DNA of 64,000 nucleotides from Lacrimispora celerecrescens (GTDB lineage: Bacteria > Bacillota > Clostridia > Lachnospirales > Lachnospiraceae): contig NZ_JPME01000010.1 in the NCBI RefSeq assembly GCF_000732605.1, positions 352,015-416,014 on the forward strand. The letters are read 5' to 3'. Numbering within the stretch: the first letter of the stretch is position 1; each line of letters opens with the position of its first letter. The position numbers and the translations under genes were made by a program. The notes beneath the pieces were generated by a model. It had not been told where the DNA came from and did not search any database. It was given only the letters and a program-made list of their open reading frames with translations. Below are positions 32,962-43,216 of the stretch, piece after piece.

Positions 32962-35802
32962 TCATTCAGCCAGCGGCCTACTCAAAAACCTTTTCACATA
33001 ATACCCTGTATATGAGGAAGGACATTCTGCAACCTCTTCCGGCGTACCCTGGGCAATTATCGTACCGCCCTTTTCGCCGCCCTCTGGTCCGATGTCAATG
33101 AGGTAATCCGCTGTCTTGATCACATCTAGATTATGTTCAATAACAACAACCGTATTGCCGCCTTCCGAAAGCTTGTGTAAAATCTCGATCAGCTTATGAA
33201 CATCTGCAAAATGAAGGCCGGTCGTAGGCTCGTCTAAAATGTAAATGGTCTTTCCGGTTCCCCGCTTGCTCAATTCTGTAGCCAGCTTGATTCTCTGGGC
33301 TTCTCCTCCGGAAAGCTCCGTAGACGGCTGCCCAAGCCTGATATAGGAAAGCCCTACATCATTGAGTGTGGCGATCTTCCTTGCAATAGAAGGAACATTT
33401 TCAAAAAACTTCAGTGCTTCCTCTACTGTCATGTTCAGGACGTCATAAATATTTTTTCCCTTGTATTTTACATCCAGTGTTTCACGGTTATACCGTTTAC
33501 CGCCGCAGACCTCGCAGGGAACATAAACATCCGGAAGGAAATGCATCTCGATTTTAATGATTCCATCGCCGCTGCAGGCTTCGCATCGTCCACCTTTTAC
33601 ATTAAAACTGAAACGCCCCTTGGAATAGCCCTTTGCTTTTGCATCGGAAGTGGAAGCAAACAAGTCACGGATCAAATCAAATACTCCTGTATAAGTTGCC
33701 GGATTGGACCTAGGCGTCCGTCCAATGGGGGACTGGTCAATGGCAATGATCTTATCCAGCTGCTCCGTTCCCTCAATTGCCTTATGTTTTCCTGGAATGA
33801 TCCTGGCACGGTTTAATTTTTTCGCCAGGGATTTATAAAGGATCTCGTTGACAAGAGAACTCTTCCCGGAACCGGATACACCGGTCACGCAGGTCATAAC
33901 TCCCAGCGGGAAGGTCACATCAATGTTTTTCAGATTGTTTTCCGCTGCTCCTTTTACGGTCAGATAGCCGGTAGGCTGTCTTCTCTCCTTGGGAACCGGA
34001 ATTTTAATCCGTCCGCTTAAATAGGCGCCAGTAATGGAATCCTTATTCTTCATGATCTGCTTGGCATTTCCCGTAGCGACTACATTTCCACCGTGCTCCC
34101 CGGCTCCAGGGCCAATATCCACAATGTAATCTGCTGCCATCATGGTATCCTCGTCATGCTCCACCACGAGCACGCTGTTTCCCAAATCGCGAAGGTGCAA
34201 GAGGGTCTTTAACAATTTATCATTATCCCTCTGGTGAAGACCTATGCTTGGCTCGTCCAGAATGTAAGCAACACCTACAAGGCCGGAACCGATCTGGGTC
34301 GCCAGACGGATTCTCTGAGCTTCGCCGCCGGACAAAGTTCCTGTAGCACGGGTCAGGGACAGATAGTCAAGTCCAACATCAATAAGGAACGATATTCTAG
34401 CTCGTATTTCCTTTAAAATCTGGTCTCCAATGGCGTGCTGCATAGGGGTCAGCACCATCTCGTCCATAAAATTACGGAACTTAACAATTGACATGTTGGT
34501 AGCTTCATAAATATTCTTATCTCCAACCGTTACCGCCAGGGATTCCTTCTTAAGTCTCATACCTCCGCAGGAAGGACAGGGCGTGATCCGCATAAAGGAT
34601 TCATACTCCGCCTTGGAGGAGTCGGAGTAAGTTTCCCGGTATCTACGGGCAACATTTTGGACAAGGCCTTCAAATGCCACGTCGTAAACGCCCTCTCCCC
34701 TCTGTCCCTTATAATGAACCTTGACTTCCTTCCCATTGGTTCCATTGATGAGAACATCATGGACTTCCTTCGGATAATCCTCAAAAGGAGTATCCAGTCG
34801 GAATTTATATTCTTTTGCAAGGGCCTCCAAAATAGCCCGGGTATAGCTGCCCTTATCCGTACAGGACTGCCAGCCCATCACCACTATGGCTCCCTGGTCA
34901 ATGCTTAAGCTCTTATCCGGGATCATCAGATCCTCGTCAAATTCCATCTTATATCCAAGCCCAAAACAATCCGGGCAGGCACCGAACGGATTGTTGAAGG
35001 AAAAGCTTCTGGGTTCCACTTCATCAATGCTGATGCCGCAGTCCGGACAGGAAAAGCTCTGGCTGAAATTAATGGGTTGTCCATCCACTACATCTACGGT
35101 CATCAGTCCGCCTGCCAGTTCCAAAACTGTCTCAATGGAGTCAGTCAGACGCTTTTCGATTCCTTCCCGAATCGCAAGACGATCTACCACCACCTCAATG
35201 CTGTGTTTGATATTCTTATCCAGCTTTATTTCCTCGGAAAGTTCATATAGATTTCCGTCAATGCGCACTCTTACGTATCCACTTCTCCGAGCGTGCTCCA
35301 GTACCTTCGCATGCTCCCCCTTCCGTCCACGGACAACAGGGGCCAAAAGCTGGATCTTCGTCCGCTCCGGAAGCTCCATGATTTGATCCACCATCTGATC
35401 AATGGTCTGCTTGCGGATCTCCCTCCCGCATTTGGGGCAGTGAGGAATTCCGATCCTGGCGTACAAAAGCCTCATATAATCATAAATCTCTGTAACCGTA
35501 CCTACTGTCGAACGAGGGTTACGGTTGGTAGACTTCTGGTCAATGGAAATGGCCGGTGAAAGCCCTTCAATGCTTTCCACATCCGGCTTTTCCATCTGCC
35601 CTAAGAACTGCCGGGCATAAGAGGAAAGAGACTCCATGTATCGTCTCTGCCCTTCAGCATAGATGGTATCAAAAGCCAGGGAAGACTTTCCCGAACCACT
35701 GAGGCCGGTTAAGACAACCAGCTCATTTCTTGGAATATCCACGGAAATATTCTTTAAGTTGTGCTCATTGGCACCTCTTATCTTAATATACTGTTTTGCC
35801 AT
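32962..35802 (-). CDS. uvrA: UvrA excinuclease ABC subunit A
   Basis: 946 residues, normal length. It is the DNA-damage recognition ATPase of nucleotide excision repair. Two ABC modules: Walker [10 protein letters not shown] near residue 33 and GVSGSGKSS near 641, signatures TLSGGEAQR and ELSGGEAQR, and Walker [11 protein letters not shown] and [10 protein letters not shown]. Zinc modules are visible as CPKCG, CPDCG with CPDCFG, and CEAC with CEVCGG. No uvrB is adjacent. A LexA-type box overlaps its promoter, so it is probably SOS-induced. Confidence 0.97.
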   Translation of the reverse strand: MAKQYIKIRGANEHNLKNISVDIPRNELVVLTGLSGSGKSSLAFDTIYAEGQRRYMESLSSYARQFLGQMEKPDVESIEGLSPAISIDQKSTNRNPRSTVGTVTEIYDYMRLLYARIGIPHCPKCGREIRKQTIDQMVDQIMELPERTKIQLLAPVVRGRKGEHAKVLEHARRSGYVRVRIDGNLYELSEEIKLDKNIKHSIEVVVDRLAIREGIEKRLTDSIETVLELAGGLMTVDVVDGQPINFSQSFSCPDCGISIDEVEPRSFSFNNPFGACPDCFGLGYKMEFDEDLMIPDKSLSIDQGAIVVMGWQSCTDKGSYTRAILEALAKEYKFRLDTPFEDYPKEVHDVLINGTNGKEVKVHYKGQRGEGVYDVAFEGLVQNVARRYRETYSDSSKAEYESFMRITPCPSCGGMRLKKESLAVTVGDKNIYEATNMSIVKFRNFMDEMVLTPMQHAIGDQILKEIRARISFLIDVGLDYLSLTRATGTLSGGEAQRIRLATQIGSGLVGVAYILDEPSIGLHQRDNDKLLKTLLHLRDLGNSVLVVEHDEDTMMAADYIVDIGPGAGEHGGNVVATGNAKQIMKNKDSITGAYLSGRIKIPVPKERRQPTGYLTVKGAAENNLKNIDVTFPLGVMTCVTGVSGSGKSSLVNEILYKSLAKKLNRARIIPGKHKAIEGTEQLDKIIAIDQSPIGRTPRSNPATYTGVFDLIRDLFASTSDAKAKGYSKGRFSFNVKGGRCEACSGDGIIKIEMHFLPDVYVPCEVCGGKRYNRETLDVKYKGKNIYDVLNMTVEEALKFFENVPSIARKIATLNDVGLSYIRLGQPSTELSGGEAQRIKLATELSKRGTGKTIYILDEPTTGLHFADVHKLIEILHKLSEGGNTVVVIEHNLDVIKTADYLIDIGPEGGEKGGTIIAQGTPEEVAECPSSYTGYYVKRFLSRPLAE

Positions 35803-35901
35803 AATATACTCCTGTAATAAACTATAATTCTAAATATGAGAACAATAGAATGCGGACCATATCTAGCCCGCACCTGAATCATTTAGCAACCGATTTTCTT
35901 C

Positions 35902-35930
35902 ATTATATCATATCTTTTTCCTTATTGCAA
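35902..35930 (-). promoter_or_regulatory. sigma-A promoter of uvrA
   Basis: TTGCAA (35930-35925), 17 bp, TATAAT (35907-35902) on the minus strand. Confidence 0.8.
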
Positions 35931-35941
35931 ACATTTGTTCG
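35928..35941 (-). promoter_or_regulatory. LexA (SOS) box on the uvrA promoter
   Basis: CGAACAAATGTTTG on the minus strand fits the Gram-positive LexA consensus CGAACNNNNGTTYG exactly and overlaps the -35. Confidence 0.85.
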
Positions 35942-36178
35942 AGGAATCCTTAACTTCAGTCACGATTCATGCCATGACCAGCCATGATCCTTTTCAAATA
36001 GAATGAACCCTGCATTTATTTGCGTATTGGATCATCATGCAAAGCTTGTTCTGTCATACAATGAATGGTATAATATGGAATCATGCTCTTTAGGCCAAAA
36101 CGTTCGACGACAGGGTATTAACTGCATTGATATTTACTAAATGAAATTTACAATTTTATTGATTACGGAGGCGGGAAT
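35942..36178. other. intergenic region upstream of the methyltransferase
   Basis: Holds a promoter for the plus strand: TTGTTC (36046-36051), 17 bp, TATAAT (36069-36074), leaving a leader of about 100 nt. Nothing else is evident. Confidence 0.5.
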
Positions 36179-36976
36179 ATGATAGAGGTGGATTCAAACA
36201 AACACGCATGGAGCCAAGTTTCACAAGATCACTACTTTGCATTTAAAAAATCTCTTTTAGATGGCAGCCATAGATTCAATAAGTATATTCAAAATGAACT
36301 TGGAGATTTGGGCGGCAAAAAGATAATCCATTTACAATGTAACACCGGCGCAGATACGATATTGCTTGCAAGAATGGGAGCCAGTGCTACAGGTGTTGAC
36401 TTAGTGCCTGATAATATTCACTATGCGAAAAAACTGGCAGAGGATTTGAATATTACAAATATTGATTTTATAGAATCCGACATCATGAAATTCATGGATT
36501 GTCATAATGAAAAATATGATGTCGTGTTCGTATCGGAGGGGGCGATCGGTTGGCTTCCTGATCTAACAAAGTGGGGTGAAACCATACGTCATTTACTCAA
36601 GGATGATGGGTTTTTCTATGTATTTGACAGCCATCCGTTCTTTTTGGCAATGGATGAACAAAAGCTTGCCAACAATGTGATGGAGGTCAAGTATCCTTAT
36701 TTCGGAAAAGAACCCGATGTTGAAGATTCTATCGGTGGATATGCCTCTGAACCAAAGCATGGTGTTAAGGCATATTTTTGGATGTATTCGGTTTCAGATT
36801 TAATCAATTCCCTTGCTTCTGCGGGACTGCATATTGAACATTTCAATGAATTTAAGGAAAACTTCTTTGATGCTGGCGGCTTGCGCAATATAGGAGATGG
36901 ACTTTTTAACTATGATTATAATACGGATAAGTTCCCAATGTCTTTTAGCATAAAAGCAACCGTATATGACAAGTAG
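36179..36976 (+). CDS. class I SAM-dependent methyltransferase
   Basis: 265 residues after a GGAGG site. Rossmann SAM-binding motif I reads IIHLQCNTGADTILLARMGASATGVD near residues 50-75, with motif II DFIESDIMKF and motif III VVFVSEGAIGWLPDL. The C-terminal half (ERF-like SHPFFLAMDEQ) is of the type found in small-molecule methyltransferases; the substrate is unknown. Codon use is AT-rich relative to the core genes. It abuts the remnants of a regulator and ABC permease, so this is a reshuffled accessory spot. Confidence 0.85.
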   Translation: MIEVDSNKHAWSQVSQDHYFAFKKSLLDGSHRFNKYIQNELGDLGGKKIIHLQCNTGADTILLARMGASATGVDLVPDNIHYAKKLAEDLNITNIDFIESDIMKFMDCHNEKYDVVFVSEGAIGWLPDLTKWGETIRHLLKDDGFFYVFDSHPFFLAMDEQKLANNVMEVKYPYFGKEPDVEDSIGGYASEPKHGVKAYFWMYSVSDLINSLASAGLHIEHFNEFKENFFDAGGLRNIGDGLFNYDYNTDKFPMSFSIKATVYDK

Positions 36977-37417
36977 AGTTAGTCAATCGGATATTTGCAA
37001 TCCGCTCCGCTGCTTGATGAGGTTAAATTACGGGCAGGTCAACTTAATGAAAGCCTGAAACGACATTATAGCGCATTCAGCACAGCCAGTACTATTCTGG
37101 GCACTCTGATTGGATTTTTGACCGGTATATATCTTCCCATAGGAACTTTGCCTGCATCAGTGCAGACGGTTATAAAAGTATTTCCTGTTTCCCATGGCGC
37201 ATCGCTGTTTCGCCAGGTACTGATGGAGGTGCCCATGCAGAACTCCTTTGATGGAATACCAGCCATCTATTTGGAGGAATTTAAAGAGTATATGGGCGTA
37301 ACATTCCGCTTTGGAGGGCATGAGGTGACACCGACTGCCAGCATTGTGATCTTACTTTGTACTGCTGTTGTATTTTATAGTCTTTCCCTTTTTAATATGT
37401 TAAGGAAACACAGATAG
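36977..37417 (+). pseudogene. remnants of a regulator tail and an ABC-2 permease C-terminal half
   Basis: First, codons at about 36980-37017 read LVNRIFAIRSAA followed by TGATGAGG, matching the remnant at 27899-28000. Then, from about 37040, an open frame encodes the last 120 or so residues of an ABC-2 type exporter permease: STASTILGTLIGFLTGIYLPIGTLP, a loop with EEFKEYMGVTFRFGGHEV, and a final membrane helix (SIVILLCTAVVFYSLSLFNML). The N-terminal half and the ATPase gene are absent and the frame has no ribosome site. It is the wreck of a regulator-ABC exporter operon. Confidence 0.75.
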
Positions 37418-37457
37418 GGAGAGCCTGGCTTATTGCTATGTTCATACAAAAAGAAAG

Positions 37458-37533
37458 AGGATGTCTCAAATGTGAATTTCAACTTTATACAATGTAAATA
37501 GTAATGAGTTTAAAAATACATTTGAGACATCCT
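37458..37533 (-). terminator. long-loop hairpin ending the GH9 operon
   Basis: AGGATGTCTCAAATGT and ACATTTGAGACATCCT (16-bp perfect stem) flank a 44-nt loop; T-rich sequence follows on the minus strand. Confidence 0.65.
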
Positions 37534-37537
37534 TAAT

Positions 37538-39913
37538 TTAAATCAAATCAGCTGCGACCCACATAAAACGTCCCGGCGGCGTTGTCCACACTTCTCTATA
37601 GGTAGCAATATTGGCGGGCGGCCAATAAGGAAGGTCTTCGTTTCCTCTGGTCTGTACACCTACCGGCATCTCTCCAACCGTTTCTCCAAGCAGAGCCGTA
37701 TATTCCTGTCCATAATGGTTTCCTTCTCCGTAGATCAATGACTGACCGAATGGGTTCTTTCCAAGGGTCCAGTAAAGCTGCTCTCTGGCAATTTCAATTA
37801 ACTCCCCATCGCCAAAATACGTTCCTATGATGGAAGCCGCTTTTCCCATAGACAGCTGGATTGCGGAATTTCCACGGTAGGAAAACCAAACCGGGAAGGT
37901 TCTTACATAGTATCCGTTACCCAGGTCAGTCCCTTGCTTTAACTGCTCCACATAATTGATCCGTTCTCTCTCATAATCAACCTTTGGATGCACCACATGG
38001 AAGGCTTCCTGGTCATCTGCCTCGCTGATGTGATGGATTCCGGCCGGCAGCATGCCATAGGGAGCCGTATACTTCTGAAGGCCTTTTAAATATTCCCCAT
38101 GGAGCTTTAAGCCGTCTTCCCACACAGCCTTGTTTTCATGCTCTGAAAGGGCACCGCAAACCTCTGCCAGGGCCATGGCAAAAACCTGATCCCTCGCCTG
38201 ATGGGAGAAATGGACGATATGGGTTTTGGTTTCATCTCTGTAGAAGAATCCCCTCATGGGCAGGTCATTCCTGGTTTCCTGACAGGAAATCACCTTATCC
38301 GCATACTCGGCAGCCTTATCATAAAAATAGCTGTCTCCGGTAATTTTGTATATCCTGCCTGCAGCCCATGCTGCAACAGCATAGTATTGGGAAAGGCTGG
38401 AGCCTGCCGTGTGTTCCAGTAAATGATACGGTCCTTCCACTCCAGCTTCCCGGAACCGTTCATCTGCAAAACGGAAGTCTTCTTTCGCCGCATCTACGCA
38501 CTTCCATGCCAGCTCCTGATCCAGTTCCTTAAACGCTTCTCCGGCACCGGCCTCTACTGCAGCAAAAACAAAGTTTTCAAAGGACCGGTTGTGAACATCT
38601 GCTTCACAATCATCCATATTTCCTATGAAGTTGTCGGTCCACCTGCGGATGGCCGCATGGGATGCACGGTAGCCGTCTCCAAATCGCATTCGAAGCACAA
38701 AATCCAGTCCCCAGTTGGCTTCTTCCATCATTCTGCGGTACAGCATTGGATCAGATTCCTTCACCTTCCCTGCTGAAGCGATCATGGCATCTAAGATCTC
38801 TGCCGTCTGCATGGTCTGCTGGGAAACATCTGCCGCATCGTGCCAGCCACCAGCATATACCAATTTCACCCCGTTGTGTTCTGCGATCACATCCTGATGG
38901 CAGGTTCCATGACAGTTAGGTACCGGATAGCCGCACCGCTCACAATACATGAAATTGGTCAGCTTCCACAAGGTACTTTCCAATACGTCATTTCCTATGA
39001 TAAACCGCTCACTTACCGTATTTCCAAACCGGATCCTGTATGTACCTTCGGTCTTTAAGTCTGAAAATTCCAATACCCTAAAGCTTCCCAGGTGGCTTTC
39101 CACCTTCTCAATCTGCCCGCGGTATGCCACTTCTTTCTCTAAGCCGTCTTCTTCCTTCACGATTTCAAACTCTTTGGCTGAGGTATTGGCAATTGCTGTT
39201 TTTCTCCCGTCTGTAAAGTAGCCGGTTGTAGAATATACTACTTCCTCTTCCTCACACTGCCATCCATGAACAACTCCTGGCTTTACCTCCTGAAGCTGAA
39301 TATCACAGAGCTCAAATCTTAAATCATCTCCAGTGCTCACTTCCTTGCCATATCGGTGAATATTAAATGATAGTTCCTCGATTGCATCATGGGCAATGGA
39401 ATCGATCTCCCAGGTACAGGTATTCCATTCATTATTTTTTAAATTGATGGCATTAAAGCCTTCTCTTGAATAGACATCCGGTATCTTGGTTACCCCATTA
39501 TTGACAAATCCAACACGCACGATTGGACTGTGAAGGCCAGGACAAATGGGACGGATTTTAAACCATATCCGGTTTCCTTTTCCAAGTTCCAACCCCTTCA
39601 CGTTAAGCTTTGCAATATAGCTTCCAAATGTGGCGTAAAGTCCTGCTGCCGCATCGTTTGCCCTGACTTCATTATCCGGCCAATGGTCTGCCCGTGACTT
39701 TGTTTCCAGGAGCAATATTTTTCCATCCTTTACCTGAACTTCACCCTCACCGTCAAAGCTCCATGGCTCCAGGCTGGTTCCATCCCATAAACTCACGGAA
39801 GACAAAACCGGCTTTTTCAAATTATAAGTCTCCATGCTTTTGTCGTACTCCGGTTTTAATGGGTAATGTACGTATAATGACTCTATTAAATTATTTTTAA
39901 ATTGGCGATCCAT
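37538..39913 (-). CDS. glycoside hydrolase family 9 enzyme, cytoplasmic form
   Basis: 791 residues without signal peptide. The N-terminal third is beta-rich (carbohydrate-binding-like, to about residue 230), followed by an Ig-like CelD_N segment (SERFIIGNDVLESTLWKL), then a GH9 (alpha/alpha)6 barrel: YAGGWHDAADVSQQTMQTAEIL carries the catalytic base aspartates, and the C-terminal region (GKNPFGQSLIYGEGNHYG; YREVWTTPPGRFMWV) the proton donor side. Classical GH9 cellulases are secreted; intracellular members include exo-glucosidases and exo-glucosaminidases acting on imported oligosaccharides, which suits the transporter in this operon. CERCGYPVPNCHGTC is an unusual Cys cluster. Last gene of the operon. 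Confidence 0.85.
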   Translation of the reverse strand: MDRQFKNNLIESLYVHYPLKPEYDKSMETYNLKKPVLSSVSLWDGTSLEPWSFDGEGEVQVKDGKILLLETKSRADHWPDNEVRANDAAAGLYATFGSYIAKLNVKGLELGKGNRIWFKIRPICPGLHSPIVRVGFVNNGVTKIPDVYSREGFNAINLKNNEWNTCTWEIDSIAHDAIEELSFNIHRYGKEVSTGDDLRFELCDIQLQEVKPGVVHGWQCEEEEVVYSTTGYFTDGRKTAIANTSAKEFEIVKEEDGLEKEVAYRGQIEKVESHLGSFRVLEFSDLKTEGTYRIRFGNTVSERFIIGNDVLESTLWKLTNFMYCERCGYPVPNCHGTCHQDVIAEHNGVKLVYAGGWHDAADVSQQTMQTAEILDAMIASAGKVKESDPMLYRRMMEEANWGLDFVLRMRFGDGYRASHAAIRRWTDNFIGNMDDCEADVHNRSFENFVFAAVEAGAGEAFKELDQELAWKCVDAAKEDFRFADERFREAGVEGPYHLLEHTAGSSLSQYYAVAAWAAGRIYKITGDSYFYDKAAEYADKVISCQETRNDLPMRGFFYRDETKTHIVHFSHQARDQVFAMALAEVCGALSEHENKAVWEDGLKLHGEYLKGLQKYTAPYGMLPAGIHHISEADDQEAFHVVHPKVDYERERINYVEQLKQGTDLGNGYYVRTFPVWFSYRGNSAIQLSMGKAASIIGTYFGDGELIEIAREQLYWTLGKNPFGQSLIYGEGNHYGQEYTALLGETVGEMPVGVQTRGNEDLPYWPPANIATYREVWTTPPGRFMWVAADLI

Positions 39914-39935
39914 TTTTATCCCTCATCAAAGATTA

Positions 39936-40394
39936 TTATTCAATTTCAAAAATAGCTTCCGTCTCAACAGGAATATTTCCAGGTAATACGTTGACACCTA
40001 TGGCTGAACGGGCCGGTACATTCTCCTGCCCCAAAAGCTGCAGCAGTAATTCACTTCCTCCGTTAGCCACTGCCGGCTGCTCATAAAAGGTATCCTCACT
40101 TGCTACAAAGGTAAGAATTTTGACTGCACGTTTTATCCGGTTCAAATCCCCGATTTTATCCTGTAACACTGCAAGAACATTTAACATGGCATTTCTGGAA
40201 AAGGTTTTTCCTTCTTCTGTGGTAAACTCATTTCCAAGCTTTCCACTAATCCCTTCTCCTCCGATCACTGGCCCGCAGCCTGATATGTACACCAGGTTAT
40301 TTCCAAATTCCTGGCACGGGGCATATACTCCTCCTTTAGGCGGAGCTGCCGGGATCTCCAAATTAAGTTCCTTCAGTTTTTCATAAATATTCAT
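39936..40394 (-). CDS. ridA: RidA/YjgF-family enamine/imine deaminase
   Basis: 152 residues, small trimeric cytoplasmic protein. The family C-terminal motif is present with the key arginine: NVPARSAIGVNVLPGNIPVETEAIFEIE. RidA hydrolyses reactive 2-aminoacrylate and related imines released by PLP-dependent dehydratases. In the same operon lies a D-serine dehydratase-like gene, whose product would release exactly such intermediates, so the pairing is meaningful. The sequence is of the longer, YjgH/UK114-like subgroup. Confidence 0.92.
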   Translation of the reverse strand: MNIYEKLKELNLEIPAAPPKGGVYAPCQEFGNNLVYISGCGPVIGGEGISGKLGNEFTTEEGKTFSRNAMLNVLAVLQDKIGDLNRIKRAVKILTFVASEDTFYEQPAVANGGSELLLQLLGQENVPARSAIGVNVLPGNIPVETEAIFEIE

Positions 40395-40433
40395 GTCTGC
40401 TTCCTTCTTTCCTTTTTTCTGCCCGGCTTCTTA

Positions 40434-40451
40434 AGGCATATATATATGCCT
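40434..40451. repeat. perfect 18-bp palindrome
   Basis: AGGCATATATATATGCCT between ridA and the deacylase gene. It could be an operator, an RNA-processing hairpin or nothing functional. Confidence 0.5.
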
Positions 40452-40470
40452 GGAAGGGGGTTCCTACTAT

Positions 40471-42081
40471 TTAATTAAAGCCCTTTCTTAACAGCTTCCC
40501 ACTGGTGCGGTCCACAAGAATGCCGTCTGCCAGCACCTGTTTTCCTCCCACCAGCACCAGGTCCATGCCCGTACACAGGTCATGTTTTCCGGTGTAATCT
40601 GCATGATCTAAGAAACTCTCCGGCTGAAATACCAGTACATCTGCCTGGTATCCGGGCCTTAAAAGCCCCCTGTCCTCCAGGCCCATCCGTTTTGCAGGCT
40701 GATAAGTCATCTTACTGATGGCCTGCTCCATGGACAGCACCTTTCGCTTTATTACAAAATCATTTAAAAATCTTGCAGTCGTCCCAAGGAGACGGGGATG
40801 AGCGTTCTTTCCGTCACCGCCGTACAGGGAGTCAGAAATCAAAAGGGTAAAGGGAAGACGGGCCACTGCATCCACATCCTGCTGGGACATGCTTAACACA
40901 ATAATTCCCACTTTCCCGTTTTCCTCCACAAGTAAGTCTGCCACAAGATCAGAAGGCTCTTCATATCCCAGCTTTTCCGCCAGAGCCGCGATTGTCTGTC
41001 CTTGCATAAATATATGCTTTTCGAGGGTGACGGAGCTGATGATGATCCGGTCCCAGCCAATGCTTTCCGACATATTATCCCAGCCCTGGTGAACCTTATT
41101 TAGCTCTGAGCGTAGCCTCTGCTTCCCTTCTGGGCCTGATAAACCTTTTACCAGAGCCTCGAAGGACTCTTCCATAATAGTTGGCGGAAGTAAGGACTGG
41201 AGGGTGGTGGAACCGCCGTCATAGGGATAAAAATCTGCAGTGACATCCTGCCCTGATTCCCTGGCCTGTTCAATCCTCTGAATCGCCTCAAAGATCCTGC
41301 TATTCCAGTTCTTGATTCCCGTTGATTTTAAATGGCTGATATTTAGGGGAACCCCTGCCTTTGCCGCCACATCGATCACTTCTTCCACCGACTCCACCAG
41401 GCTGTCTCCCTCTCCCCGGATATGGGTGCAGAGAATGCCGCCGTTTCCGGCAACTGCCTTTACAACCGTTGTAAGTTCCTCCCTGTTTGAATAGCATTCC
41501 GGCTGATACATGATTCCCAGTGTAACCCCAAAGGCTCCTTGGGCTAATGCGCTTTTCACGTACTCCTGAGCTGTTTTAAGCTCTTCTGCTGTATAGGCCT
41601 TGCTCCCAAACCCCTTTAGAGCTATTTTGATACTGTCCGAAGCTGCAAAAAATCCCATGTTGAGTGGCAGATCTGCTGCTTCCAGTGCTTTCCTGTAATC
41701 TTCATAGGTCTCAAAGGCCATATCATCAGGAAGTCTTCCGATTACCGGTTCCAGGTAATCATATAATTCCTTCCGCCATGAGGGAACCGAAGGCACAGGT
41801 GCAAGACCGCAGTTGCCCACAAAGGTGGTTGTTATTCCCTGGGCCAGTTCTATTTCACCAAAATGAGGATTGGTAAAAGGCGCAATATCGCAATGACGGT
41901 GAATATCAATAAAACCGGGAGTTACCGCCTTCCCGGAAGCGTCGATCACCTGGGCATCTTCCCTCTCAATATCCGGGGCAATTTCAATCACTCTTTCCCC
42001 CTCGATCAGAACATCACTTTGATACGGCTGTTCTCCGCTTCCGTCATAAATCAATCCGTTTTTGATCAGAATGTAACTCAT
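40471..42081 (-). CDS. N-acyl-D-amino-acid deacylase
   Basis: 536 residues of the amidohydrolase superfamily, D-aminoacylase group. The metal motif is GFIDIHRHCD near residue 57; later ligands fit ICTHIRGEGDSLVE, LNISHLKSTG and the aspartate in LLISDSLYGGDGKNAHPR. Members remove the acyl group from N-acyl-D-amino acids and their peptides. Its start overlaps the dehydratase stop by 4 bp, so the two enzymes are translationally coupled: deacylation, then deamination. No signal peptide, so it works on imported substrate. Exact acyl and side-chain specificity is unknown. Confidence 0.92.
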   Translation of the reverse strand: MSYILIKNGLIYDGSGEQPYQSDVLIEGERVIEIAPDIEREDAQVIDASGKAVTPGFIDIHRHCDIAPFTNPHFGEIELAQGITTTFVGNCGLAPVPSVPSWRKELYDYLEPVIGRLPDDMAFETYEDYRKALEAADLPLNMGFFAASDSIKIALKGFGSKAYTAEELKTAQEYVKSALAQGAFGVTLGIMYQPECYSNREELTTVVKAVAGNGGILCTHIRGEGDSLVESVEEVIDVAAKAGVPLNISHLKSTGIKNWNSRIFEAIQRIEQARESGQDVTADFYPYDGGSTTLQSLLPPTIMEESFEALVKGLSGPEGKQRLRSELNKVHQGWDNMSESIGWDRIIISSVTLEKHIFMQGQTIAALAEKLGYEEPSDLVADLLVEENGKVGIIVLSMSQQDVDAVARLPFTLLISDSLYGGDGKNAHPRLLGTTARFLNDFVIKRKVLSMEQAISKMTYQPAKRMGLEDRGLLRPGYQADVLVFQPESFLDHADYTGKHDLCTGMDLVLVGGKQVLADGILVDRTSGKLLRKGFN

Positions 42082-43199
42082 ATCAGCATCCCTCTTGCAT
42101 CTACTTTTTGTTTTCTGAGAGAACCGTTCTCCAGAATGTATACAGTATTCTGCATATTAACAGCCGTACATACATGAATGGGGATCAGGGACAGAACCTG
42201 ACCCATATGCAGCCCGGTCTCCCCGTTTACAGCTGTGATGATCCCATGCTCTTCATTCATTCGTGATAACTTAAGATTGTCATCGCCTTCCACCACCGCA
42301 TATCCGGGATAGTAAAACGGCGGCTGCCCAGGAACCACGTCCGTTGGAAAGCACTTGGTTCCTCCGTCTACCACGGCATAATCCGAATGCTGACAGCTGA
42401 CTACCGTCGCATAGAACCGGACAGCAATCTCACTGATATCGGCTACCTTTTCCTTAGTCAGCATAAAATCATCAAAAATATAGGTACCAGGGCGGATCTC
42501 ATTTACCAATCCCGTCTGTGCAACCTGGACACCGGTGGGGGACGAACCAGCGCTGATGTCCTGAATCTCTACTCCTGCTTTTTTTAACATCATAGCAGCT
42601 TCAGCCATCATGTTTCCTTCTTCCTCAGCAGCCAGCATATTGTCCTCTGTTGGCTTGCCGGACAGAATCAGGCTCTTAAATGTAAATATACCTGTCAGGT
42701 TTAAATGCTTCATTTGCTTAAGGGCAAGGGCCAGCTCCACCACCCGGTCCATGGGCACTCCTGTGCGTCCGGCTCCCGTATCGATCTCCATACGGACTTC
42801 CAGGATCATATCCTGGTCTGAAGCTGCTTGATTCAGCGCCTTAGCACCTTCCAGGCTGTCAATGGTCAAAATGAGCCGTTTGATCCTTTTTGCCAACTCA
42901 ATCGCCCTCTGGATACGGAAATTCCCGACCATAGGATAAGCAATGAAAATATCCTCCATGCCTCCGTCAGCCATCACCTCAGCTTCACTTACTTTGGCGC
43001 AGGTGATTCCGCTTGCACCGGCCTTCATCTGCATTTCGGCAAATAAGGGCATTTTATGGGTCTTGATATGAGGACGCAGCCGGCAGCCGGCTTGATCAGC
43101 TGCTTCCTGCATTCGTCTTATGTTCTTTTCCGCCAGTTCCACATCAATCACCAGGCAGGGTGTCTCTAATTGTTGTATCTGTTCCTGTGTAAGTTCCAT
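42078..43199 (-). CDS. zinc-dependent D-serine dehydratase-like PLP enzyme
   Basis: 373 residues, fold-type III PLP enzyme with an alanine racemase-like barrel. The PLP lysine lies in RPHIKTHK near residue 46. The C-terminal metal site reads IPIHVCTAVN (His342 and Cys344): HxC is found in Zn-dependent D-serine dehydratases, whereas D-threonine aldolases have a different pair. It would convert D-serine, or a related D-beta-hydroxy amino acid, to the 2-oxo acid plus ammonia. Neighbours (deacylase, RidA) support a dehydratase. D-threonine/D-3-hydroxyaspartate aldolase activity is the alternative. Confidence 0.88.
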   Translation of the reverse strand: MELTQEQIQQLETPCLVIDVELAEKNIRRMQEAADQAGCRLRPHIKTHKMPLFAEMQMKAGASGITCAKVSEAEVMADGGMEDIFIAYPMVGNFRIQRAIELAKRIKRLILTIDSLEGAKALNQAASDQDMILEVRMEIDTGAGRTGVPMDRVVELALALKQMKHLNLTGIFTFKSLILSGKPTEDNMLAAEEEGNMMAEAAMMLKKAGVEIQDISAGSSPTGVQVAQTGLVNEIRPGTYIFDDFMLTKEKVADISEIAVRFYATVVSCQHSDYAVVDGGTKCFPTDVVPGQPPFYYPGYAVVEGDDNLKLSRMNEEHGIITAVNGETGLHMGQVLSLIPIHVCTAVNMQNTVYILENGSLRKQKVDARGMLI

Positions 43200-43216
43200 C
43201 CTTATTTCCTCCCTTC

